NCBI RefSeq assembly: GCF_023661085.1
Contig: NZ_JAHDJT010000083.1
Location: 1-6,146, forward strand
Origin: Wolbachia pipientis
Lineage (GTDB): Bacteria > Pseudomonadota > Alphaproteobacteria > Rickettsiales > Anaplasmataceae
DNA: 6,146 nucleotides
Direction of reading: 5' to 3'
Shown in pieces: positions 1-5,792 of the stretch (position 1 is its first letter; every line of letters starts with the position of its first letter). The notes beneath the pieces are model-generated. The model did no database searches. It worked only from the letters and a program-made list of their open reading frames with translations, and was not told the DNA's origin. Made by a program: the position numbers and the translations under genes.

Positions 1-127
1 ATTTAAAGTATTATAGAGTCAAAACTCGCCACTCGGGATTTCTTTGCCTTTTTTCTCATCTGGTAAATTTCTTAATGTTTATAGCTAATTGCAATCTATG
101 AACGAACATTTGTTTTTACAACAAGCG

Positions 128-249
128 GTGTCATCCCAGCGCGTGACGCTGGAATCTAAGAATTTTATTAGGTTAGTGAGTATAAACGTTATGTTAAAAT
201 ATACCATTTTATGGAAACTAGATCCCAGTGTCACGCACTGGGATGACAC
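128..249. repeat. Wolbachia-type palindromic repeat element with about 29-bp inverted ends
   Basis: Bases 128-156 and the reverse complement of 221-249 match at 26 of 29 positions, so the element has inverted ends around an AT-rich core of about 64 bp with no clear internal gene. Each end is itself a hairpin. In the right copy ATCCCAGTG (222-230) pairs perfectly with CACTGGGAT (236-244) across a 5-base loop. The left copy has the same 9-bp stem with one imperfect pair. Repeats of this consensus are widespread in Wolbachia genomes. The element lies downstream of nuoI and could fold in its 3' transcript tail, but no T-tract follows, so I do not call it a terminator. The rest of the noncoding stretch (1-127 and 250-288) shows nothing I can identify. 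Confidence 0.8.
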
Positions 250-288
250 GAAAGGACACCAGAATTACAGAGGTTTAAACTTTTAACA

Positions 289-786
289 TTAGTAATACGG
301 TCTATTCTTTTTCAATCTGAGTGCAATTGCTTCTTCCCAAGCGTCACCATTACGCAATAACTTTTCTTTGTTGTACATTAGCTCCTCCCTAGTTTCTGTT
401 GCAAACTCAAAATTAGGACCCTCGACAATTGCATCGACTGGACATGCCTCTTGACAAAGCCCGCAGTATATGCACTTTGCCATGTCAATATCATAACGCG
501 TAGTGCGACGACTGCCATCTTCTCTTTCTTCTGCTTCAATAACTATCGCCTGAGCAGGGCAGACAACTTCACATAATTTGCAAGCTATACATCGTTCTTC
601 ACCGTTTGAATATCTACGCAACGCATGCTCACCGCGGAATCTTGAACTTAGAGGTCCCTTCTCCATAGGGTACCTAAGTGTTACCTTTGGTTTAAAAGCG
701 TACCTAAGTGTAATAATAAACCCTTTAATTAACTCTATAAAGGACCAATACCAAGCTAATTTCTTGAGCATAAAGCATTTAAACAC
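289..786 (-). CDS. nuoI: NADH-quinone oxidoreductase subunit I (complex I, two 4Fe-4S ferredoxin)
   Basis: NuoI is the 8Fe ferredoxin-like subunit of respiratory complex I (NDH-1). Its two 4Fe-4S clusters (N6a and N6b) carry electrons along the peripheral arm toward quinone at the membrane. Both cluster motifs are intact: [12 protein letters not shown] (Cys 66, 69, 72, 76) and [12 protein letters not shown] (Cys 105, 108, 111, 115). The surrounding GEHALRRY and the EGPNFEFAT stretch after the second motif are typical of alphaproteobacterial NuoI. The N-terminal segment (about residues 10-30) is hydrophobic and amphipathic, as expected for membrane contact. Translation from 786 uses GTG with a weak GGTA upstream. 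An ATG at 771 would give 160 residues, closer to the roughly 159 of Rickettsia NuoI, and may be the true start. The gene follows fabI by 66 bases, and no nuoH or nuoJ is visible beside it. Identification is secure; the start is not. Confidence 0.95.
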   Translation of the reverse strand: MFKCFMLKKLAWYWSFIELIKGFIITLRYAFKPKVTLRYPMEKGPLSSRFRGEHALRRYSNGEERCIACKLCEVVCPAQAIVIEAEEREDGSRRTTRYDIDMAKCIYCGLCQEACPVDAIVEGPNFEFATETREELMYNKEKLLRNGDAWEEAIALRLKKNRPYY

Positions 787-852
787 TGCATTACCGACTA
801 TAAATCATATTACCAGTTTTAGAAAGGCTTTTTTCTCACACTCAACTTTGAA

Positions 853-1638
853 CTAATCAATTGCTTTCATCCCTATTACGTTATATCCTGAATCAACATG
901 TAAAACTTCCCCAGTGGTGCCGCTACTTAAGTCACTCAGCAAATACAGCGCTGCTTTTCCAACGTCTTCTATTGTAGTGTTGCGTCTTAGTGGAGAATTA
1001 TTTCTGTTCCATTCTGATATGAAGTGAAAATTGCTTATTCCAGAAGATGCTAAAGTTCTAATTGGACCAGCAGAAATGGCATTCACTCTGATGTCTTGCG
1101 GTCCAAGGTCGCATGCTATATATCTTACACTTGCTTCGAGTGCCGCTTTACATAGACCCATAACATTATAGTTTGGCATAACTTTTTCAGCGCCATAGTA
1201 AGATAAAGTGAGTAAACTACCGCCGTTTAGCATTATCTTTTCAGCTCTTTGCACTAGAGCAGTAAAAGAATAGCATGATATATGCATTGCGTTGAGGAAG
1301 TTGCTCAGTGATGTATTAACATATTTACCAACGAGTTCATTCTTGTCAGAGAATGCGATTGCGTGTACCAAAAAATCAAGAGTGCCCCATTTTTTTTCTA
1401 TTATCTTAAAAACTTCACCTATGGTTTCTTCATTTGCAACATCACAATTTAGTACTAACTCTACATTTAGCTCAGCTGCTATCGATGATAATCTCTCCTT
1501 TACCATTTCATTCTGGTAAGTGACTGCAAGTGCTGCTCCGTGCTCTGAGAGAGTTTTTGCTATGCCATACGCTATCGACCTCTTGTTTGTTATTCCAGTT
1601 ATTAATCCCTTTTTGCCTTGCAGTAGACTTGTTACCAT
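853..1638 (-). CDS. fabI: Enoyl-[acyl-carrier-protein] reductase [NADH]
   Basis: FabI reduces trans-2-enoyl-ACP to acyl-ACP with NADH, the last step of each type II fatty-acid elongation cycle in the cytoplasm. At 261 residues it has normal family length for this short-chain dehydrogenase/reductase (SDR) relative. The N-terminal dinucleotide-binding segment GLITGITNKRSIAYGIA (11-27) has the divergent glycine pattern of FabI. The active site is complete: SYYGAEK holds Tyr147, and PNYNVMGLCK gives the catalytic Tyr157-x6-Lys164. The stretches IRVNAISAGPIRTLA (183-197) and GEVLHVDSGYNVIGM (243-257) are the typical C-terminal half. The ATG at 1638 is preceded by a weak purine stretch (AGAAAG). 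A possible promoter (1666-1694) and a weak terminator-like hairpin (1702-1733) in the 125-base gap upstream suggest that fabI, perhaps with nuoI, is transcribed separately from the oxidoreductase gene. It acts in the same pathway as FabZ, which lies upstream in this window. Confidence 0.96.
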   Translation of the reverse strand: MVTSLLQGKKGLITGITNKRSIAYGIAKTLSEHGAALAVTYQNEMVKERLSSIAAELNVELVLNCDVANEETIGEVFKIIEKKWGTLDFLVHAIAFSDKNELVGKYVNTSLSNFLNAMHISCYSFTALVQRAEKIMLNGGSLLTLSYYGAEKVMPNYNVMGLCKAALEASVRYIACDLGPQDIRVNAISAGPIRTLASSGISNFHFISEWNRNNSPLRRNTTIEDVGKAALYLLSDLSSGTTGEVLHVDSGYNVIGMKAID

Positions 1639-1665
1639 AGAACTTTCTGTTTTTTACAATTTTGG

Positions 1666-1694
1666 ATATTAACCAGATAAAGTCAAGATGTTAA
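1666..1694 (-). promoter_or_regulatory. Possible sigma70-type promoter for fabI
   Basis: On the minus strand TTAACA (1689-1694, 5 of 6 to the -35 consensus) is followed by exactly 17 bases and then TAATAT (1666-1671, 4 of 6 to the -10 consensus). A start site near 1659 would leave a leader of about 20 bases before the fabI ATG at 1638. AT-rich DNA gives such matches by chance, so this is a prediction supported only by spacing and position in the gap. Confidence 0.35.
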
Positions 1695-1701
1695 CTGTGT
1701 T

Positions 1702-1733
1702 AAAAAATCAAGAGGATATCTTTAATTTATCCT
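1702..1733 (-). terminator. Weak terminator-like hairpin after the GltD-like gene
   Basis: On the minus strand AGGATA (1728-1733) and TATCCT (1713-1718) form a perfect 6-bp stem with a 9-base loop, followed five bases later by six T residues (1702-1707). The position, 31 bases after the stop at 1764, fits the end of a transcript. The stem is short and AT-rich and the T-tract is displaced, so it may be inefficient or accidental. Confidence 0.3.
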
Positions 1734-1763
1734 ATTACTATTGGGATCTGGTATAAGATAGAC

Positions 1764-4727
1764 CTAATAAGCCTCAGTGGAGCGCCCAGTTGGACCCATA
1801 AGAACTATTTGTTCACCTTCTTTGAAGTACTTACACAAATTAGTGGAACCACCGGTTTCAAGTACAATGGTGGAAATAATTCCTTTCTTTTTGTCTACTT
1901 CAGTGCCAGTTACGGCTATACCTTCCATAGCAAGGCTTGTAGCTTTTCTGCTGTTAGTTTCAAAACTTTGCAATCTAAAGAATTGCCCAGGCTTGAAATT
2001 TTTTGCAGCAAGTGGTGCTTTGATCACTATTTCTACTACTTTGTCGGTTAAATACTGAACTTTTATGACTTTTGCAGTGAACTGTTCTTTGATCTTATTG
2101 AAGAATTCTTCACTTGCCAGGTGTTCTGGCGTCATTCCAGCGCATAACACTGGTTGGTTAGTTGTTTGTATAACTCCTTTCAAAAGCTGGGAAATGATAG
2201 GATAGCCGTTTTTGGCACTTGCCATAGCTTTCACAACACTACCACTATATGAAGGATGAAGATCACCGAAGAAACTAATTGCTTTACTGCCTTGCTTATA
2301 CACTAATATTCTATCTTTATTTTGCATCTTAGGAGAGAATATTGGATCTACTTCTTCCCCTGATGAGCTCAGGTGAGCGAAATATCCATTGCTTAATTTA
2401 AAATGCTTTCTATCTTCCGTTGCAATGACTGTATTTGGCTCAGTACCCGCTGCTATAAGAACAGAACGTGCTTTTATACACTTGATTTCGCCCGATTTTG
2501 TGTCTATCAGTTTTATCGATTCAGCATGGTTATACTTATCCGTCACAATTTCAACTGGCTCTAAGTTTTCGATAAAGTAAATCCCCTCTGAAAGTGCGTT
2601 TTGCACCTCATCACTATTTAGTCGGTAACTTGGCGCACTTTTTAGCTCTTTTCTATATACAACTTTCACTCCCCCTAAACTCTGCATTAACTCCAATATT
2701 TTTGCTTCTCTGTTCTCTTTTTTCGCTAATTCTTTCTCTTTTTGGATCAACTGTGCATGCAATATAAACTCATTCACAATTTCACGTTCTTCTTCTGTCC
2801 AATCTTTTTCAACGTAGTCTTTCCCATATTTACTAACCAATATCTCGTAACGAAGAAAAAATTTTTCTACTTGAATAGGATAATACGCTAAGGCTTCAGT
2901 GGCAGTATCAATTGCAGTAAGTCCCGCACCTATAACAACTATTGGCATGCGAATTTGCAGATTTGCTATGGAGTCAGATTTAAGAGCACCACTGAGTTGT
3001 AATGACATTAGAAAATCAGATGCCATGCGCACTCCACGAGCTAACATATTTTTTATCTTGATTATTCGTGGCTTACCAGAGCCAAGCGCTAGGGCTATGT
3101 GGTCGAAACCCAAATTGAACGCACCGCTCACAGTTACTGTGCCACCAAAGCGAATGCCTCCATAAAATGCAAAATTTTTGCGTCTTTCCAGTAATAATCT
3201 AATAATCTTTAAGTAATTCTTGTTCCACCGAGAAGTAATGCCATATTCTGCTACTCCACCAAACCCACCGGCTGTGCGCTTACTCAATTTTTCATGCTTG
3301 AAATCTCTGATCGGCTGAAAATTATCAATCAGAGGTTCTATCTTTAATCCATCAATGGCGATAACGTTATGTCCATCATTCAACAAATGATGAGCTAAAT
3401 TAAAACCAGCAGGACCAAGACCTACAATCAGGACATTTTTTCCAGTGTTTTCTTTCGGTAACGGCCGCTGAAAATTTAAAGGATTCCAACGACTAAGCAG
3501 AGAATATATTTCAAATCCGTATGGCAAACTGAGCACATCATCCAAAACTCTTGTTTCAACCATTGGCACATTCACAGGCTCTTGTTTTTGATATATGCAC
3601 GAATTCATGCAATCATTGCATATTCTGTGCCCAGTAGCTACACATAATGGATTATCTATCATCACAATTGCAAGGCTGGCTATACTGTACCCTTCACTTT
3701 TTACCAGGTTCATTTCTGATATTTTCTGCTCCAGTGGGCAGCCGTGCAGCTCAACTTTAAGTGGAGATTTTTTAGAAATCTCACTTGGTTGACAGAATAT
3801 GGCACTAGAACGTACGTATTCTTTCTGGATCTTAGTGTCAGTCACTCGGGTAACAGATGACTGCAACCCCTTTGAGCAGCTGTCCTTATTTTGCTTATGA
3901 CAAAATATACAGTAGTGAGCATTATCTAATGCTTTATCTAAACTCACCTTTTCACTTGTTAGGTCAAAACCATATCGTCTCTTTATTTCGCTTGAATACA
4001 GCACTTCAATCCCATCCACTTCTTTTTTAGAGAATGATACGAGATTTTCATAATCGATTTTTTTATGAGTACTAAAAAGTATACCCTGTTTATTTTTCAC
4101 TCTCCATGCTGCATATTGCGCTGCAAGTTCTATTTCCTCTTTGTGATGCTTTTTATCCTCAAACCAACACATCACTTGCTCGGCGAAATTTTTTTCCGTT
4201 GTTGGTAAAGTAAGAAAATGACTTAATCTGCTAGTGACATAATTAATGTCTATGTTTACTATATCAGTGTATTTATTCAATGCATAGCGTTGAATAAATA
4301 ACCTTTTGCATTTATATATTACAGCAAAGTCGTTGTGCTTTTTCTTTAGCTCTTCTGTTTCTTTTTCAATGTTGAAAAGCTTTGCGATGAATTCATTAAG
4401 TAAATACGAAAGGTCTATAATCAATTGGCTATCTGCCACTTGATAGGCTGACATTGGTTGTGTTTTAGATCCCAGTGTCAAGCACTGGGATGACATGGAA
4501 CGATACTGGGGTGACATTTGATTACACTGGGATAACATGGAGTGACACTGGGATGACGTTGAAGCAGAAGCTGTTTTTTCTCTCGCTTCAATCAATGAAC
4601 ACAATAGATTTTCATCGTATGATTTGACGTAATCTAAAAATGTCTCATCTAGTTTTATTAATCCATCGCGAATATATAGATTGGGAAATGAGATGTTAAA
4701 ATTTAGCTGCATTGCTATATTATACAA
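1764..4727 (-). CDS. Large GltD-like FAD/Fe-S oxidoreductase with partial ferredoxin-reductase domain
   Basis: This 987-codon protein belongs to the family of the glutamate synthase small subunit (GltD) and dihydropyrimidine dehydrogenase N-terminal electron-transfer modules; its partner and substrate cannot be told from sequence. Residues 1-270 are a mostly helical region I do not recognise, interrupted by a repeat-derived stretch at 57-86. A GltD-like Fe-S domain follows: CIFC...C (273, 276, 284), GCPLEQKI (Cys330), and CNDCMNSC (370, 373, 377). The first dinucleotide fold starts at NVLIVGLGPAGFNLA (431-445) and the second at IVVIGAGLTAIDTATEA (596-612), with a charged helical insertion at about 615-687 before VKVVYRK. 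The second nucleotide site closes around VLIAAGTEPN (756-765) and FFGDLHPSYSGSVVKAMASA (819-838). Residues about 884-987 resemble the FAD-binding barrel of ferredoxin reductases (PGQFFRLQ, LMGPTGRSTE), but the chain stops before the NAD-binding half. The start at 4727 is TTG without a ribosome site; ATG at 4712 (982 residues) is more likely. It replaces lpxA after fabZ. No enzyme name beyond family level is justified. Confidence 0.88.
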   Translation of the reverse strand: MYNIAMQLNFNISFPNLYIRDGLIKLDETFLDYVKSYDENLLCSLIEAREKTASASTSSQCHSMLSQCNQMSPQYRSMSSQCLTLGSKTQPMSAYQVADSQLIIDLSYLLNEFIAKLFNIEKETEELKKKHNDFAVIYKCKRLFIQRYALNKYTDIVNIDINYVTSRLSHFLTLPTTEKNFAEQVMCWFEDKKHHKEEIELAAQYAAWRVKNKQGILFSTHKKIDYENLVSFSKKEVDGIEVLYSSEIKRRYGFDLTSEKVSLDKALDNAHYCIFCHKQNKDSCSKGLQSSVTRVTDTKIQKEYVRSSAIFCQPSEISKKSPLKVELHGCPLEQKISEMNLVKSEGYSIASLAIVMIDNPLCVATGHRICNDCMNSCIYQKQEPVNVPMVETRVLDDVLSLPYGFEIYSLLSRWNPLNFQRPLPKENTGKNVLIVGLGPAGFNLAHHLLNDGHNVIAIDGLKIEPLIDNFQPIRDFKHEKLSKRTAGGFGGVAEYGITSRWNKNYLKIIRLLLERRKNFAFYGGIRFGGTVTVSGAFNLGFDHIALALGSGKPRIIKIKNMLARGVRMASDFLMSLQLSGALKSDSIANLQIRMPIVVIGAGLTAIDTATEALAYYPIQVEKFFLRYEILVSKYGKDYVEKDWTEEEREIVNEFILHAQLIQKEKELAKKENREAKILELMQSLGGVKVVYRKELKSAPSYRLNSDEVQNALSEGIYFIENLEPVEIVTDKYNHAESIKLIDTKSGEIKCIKARSVLIAAGTEPNTVIATEDRKHFKLSNGYFAHLSSSGEEVDPIFSPKMQNKDRILVYKQGSKAISFFGDLHPSYSGSVVKAMASAKNGYPIISQLLKGVIQTTNQPVLCAGMTPEHLASEEFFNKIKEQFTAKVIKVQYLTDKVVEIVIKAPLAAKNFKPGQFFRLQSFETNSRKATSLAMEGIAVTGTEVDKKKGIISTIVLETGGSTNLCKYFKEGEQIVLMGPTGRSTEAY
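2129..2153. repeat. Degraded in-frame copy of the palindromic repeat (interdomain linker)
   Basis: Within the GltD-like gene, these 25 bases match 20 of 25 positions of the repeat end at 128-152, keep the CCAG...CTGG palindrome core, and lie in frame. They encode PVLCAGMT (residues 859-866) in the linker between the GltD-like module and the reductase tail. The orientation relative to the reading frame is opposite to that of the copy at 4468-4496. The match is well above what I would expect by chance in 6 kb, but I could not compute a background score or compare homologs. Confidence 0.45.
4468..4565. repeat. In-frame palindromic repeat with four 21-bp tandem units
   Basis: Bases 4468-4496 are a full palindromic repeat nearly identical to that at 221-249 (GATCCCAGTG, a short loop, then CACTGGGATGAC). 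Its right half, RCACTGGGATGACAT-like, recurs at 4503-4517, 4524-4538 and 4545-4559, each exactly 21 bases from the last, giving units 4482-4502, 4503-4523, 4524-4544 and 4545-4565. Because 21 is a multiple of three the oxidoreductase frame is kept. The units read on the minus strand as SSQCHSM, LSQCNQM, SPQYRSM and SSQCLTL (residues about 58-85). The units differ by several substitutions, so the expansion is not very recent. Confidence 0.85.
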
Positions 4728-4757
4728 CGCATACGCTGTTTTTTACAGATGAAAATT

Positions 4758-5198
4758 TTATTTGTTTTGCAACATGGCTAAAATTGTTGCTTCTGCAACC
4801 TTCTCTTCATCTACATATGCAACACACTCAAACTTGCATGCATTCAAACGTGCATTTTTAATGTTAGACTGAAGAACTAGGGTGTCTCCTGGAGTAACTG
4901 GCTTTCTGAATTTTGCATTTTCAATGGACATAAAGTAAACAACTTTATTTTCCATTGTACCTTGACCTTCTTTACCAAGAACACATATTGCAGATGCCTG
5001 AGCTAGAGACTCAATTATTAAAACTCCTGGCATTATCGGATGGCCGGGAAAGTGGCCAATAAAAACCGGCTCATTGAAAGTCACGTTTTTGATTGCCTTT
5101 ATACTCTTACCTGGATCACATTCTATTACTCTATCCACTAAGAGAAACGGATAAGAGTGTGGTAATATTTTTATAATATCACTGATATTAAACGGCAT
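4758..5198 (-). CDS. fabZ: 3-hydroxyacyl-[acyl-carrier-protein] dehydratase
   Basis: FabZ removes water from 3-hydroxyacyl-ACP to give trans-2-enoyl-ACP in type II fatty-acid elongation; FabI, encoded in this window, then reduces that product. It is a cytoplasmic hot-dog-fold enzyme of normal length (146 residues). The substrate tunnel motif [13 protein letters not shown] lies at 12-24. The catalytic segment [19 protein letters not shown] (49-67) supplies His49 and, across the dimer interface, Glu63. [18 protein letters not shown] (90-107) is the other conserved block. The ATG at 5198 has a good ribosome site, AAGGA, at 5203-5207. The gene starts 18 bases after the skp stop, so the two are almost certainly cotranscribed. 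In most Gram-negative bacteria lpxD precedes and lpxA follows fabZ; neither is present, so here FabZ serves only fatty-acid and phospholipid synthesis. Confidence 0.97.
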   Translation of the reverse strand: MPFNISDIIKILPHSYPFLLVDRVIECDPGKSIKAIKNVTFNEPVFIGHFPGHPIMPGVLIIESLAQASAICVLGKEGQGTMENKVVYFMSIENAKFRKPVTPGDTLVLQSNIKNARLNACKFECVAYVDEEKVAEATILAMLQNK

Positions 5199-5202
5199 AA
5201 TA

Positions 5203-5207
5203 TCCTT
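5203..5207 (-). promoter_or_regulatory. Ribosome binding site of fabZ
   Basis: AAGGA on the minus strand lies four bases before the fabZ ATG at 5198, within the 18-base gap after the skp stop. It fixes the fabZ start and is, with the GGGG ahead of skp, one of the only clear Shine-Dalgarno matches in the window. Confidence 0.6.
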
Positions 5208-5216
5208 AAAGTAAGC

Positions 5217-5792
5217 CTAGTTGACGTCTTTCAAAGCAAGCTCTGGTATTTCTTTGTTTATGTTTTTTAATACTACATCTGATAAATCAACTTTATCTAA
5301 ATCAGCCTCATCCATAAAGTATAAAACCTGATTTTTCTTTGAAAGAAATAGTACCAAGTCTATGTTGTTTTTTTCTGCGGTTTCTTTAGCAATTTCTTTT
5401 ATCTTGTTAAAAATGCTATCTACTGCATCTCTATAACTTTTTTCTAAGTATAACATTTTTTTAGCGTAACTATCCCTAGTACTTAAAGCGCGCTTGTCAA
5501 ATTGCTCTGTTCTTTCCTTTTTTGCTTCTTCTGATAGAAGTTCAAATTCCTCTTTTGAAGGCTTGAATTTTTCTAGCTCACTTTCAAACTCTTGCTGCAG
5601 TCCAGAACTTTGTTCTTTTATTTGCTGTTGTATATTTTGTAGAGCAAGAGACTCACTGATCACTTTGTCGCTATCAATAATCGCAACTTTTATGTTAAGT
5701 GCACCCTTAGGTTGGTGTTTTACAACCTTATAACCCACAAACAAGAAAATAACTAAGACAATAACTGATACAAATAATTGTGTATATTTCAT
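5217..5792 (-). CDS. skp: OmpH/Skp family periplasmic chaperone
   Basis: Skp (OmpH) holds unfolded outer-membrane proteins in the periplasm and delivers them to the BAM complex. The 191-residue product has one hydrophobic segment at about 5-20 (TQLFVSVIVLVIFLFVG) for export, then the beta-strand block IKVAIIDSDKVISES (34-48). A long charged coiled-coil region follows (about 50-140, rich in Glu, Lys and Gln), and a returning strand NNIDLVLFLSKKNQVLY (142-158) packs against the first strand in known Skp bodies. It is about 30 residues longer than E. coli Skp, partly through a tail after 160. No AxA-type signal peptidase site is evident after the hydrophobic segment, so it may stay anchored in the inner membrane. 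The ATG at 5792 directly follows the bamA stop, with GGGG at 5799-5802 as ribosome site, implying translational coupling. Family assignment rests on architecture and position next to bamA. Confidence 0.9.
   Translation of the reverse strand: MKYTQLFVSVIVLVIFLFVGYKVVKHQPKGALNIKVAIIDSDKVISESLALQNIQQQIKEQSSGLQQEFESELEKFKPSKEEFELLSEEAKKERTEQFDKRALSTRDSYAKKMLYLEKSYRDAVDSIFNKIKEIAKETAEKNNIDLVLFLSKKNQVLYFMDEADLDKVDLSDVVLKNINKEIPELALKDVN

Noticed and set aside
3..59. Tiny minus-strand frame of 18 codons beginning MRKKAKK, and a plus-strand fragment ending TRDFFAFFLIW
   Set aside because: Too short, no proper ribosome site, and overlapping each other on opposite strands; nothing supports translation.
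128..249. Palindromic element as an insertion sequence, MITE with known transposase, or a CRISPR repeat
   Set aside because: No transposase, no clear target-site duplication that I can see, and no regularly spaced repeats with unique spacers. The 21-bp tandem units at 4482-4565 have no spacers either.
221..250. Strong hairpin as the nuoI transcription terminator
   Set aside because: The stem is strong but no T-tract follows on the minus strand, and the same sequence occurs inside a coding region, so termination is not its evident role.
89..286. Open frame of 65 codons on the plus strand
   Set aside because: It is made largely of the palindromic repeat element and its core, has no ribosome site and no recognisable protein features.
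578..856. Plus-strand open frame opposite nuoI, and similar frames opposite fabI, the GltD-like gene and skp
   Set aside because: They lie antisense to well-conserved genes and their translations show no family features; they are shadows of the real coding strand.
853..1638. Ala95 of FabI at the site where Gly93 changes in E. coli cause resistance to inhibitors
   Set aside because: Ala at this place is natural in many FabI proteins, including inhibitor-sensitive ones, so it says nothing about resistance.
1764..4727. Naming the large oxidoreductase gltD (glutamate synthase small subunit)
   Set aside because: Only the central part is GltD-like; the N-terminal region, the reductase tail and the absence of gltB nearby do not support glutamate synthase function.
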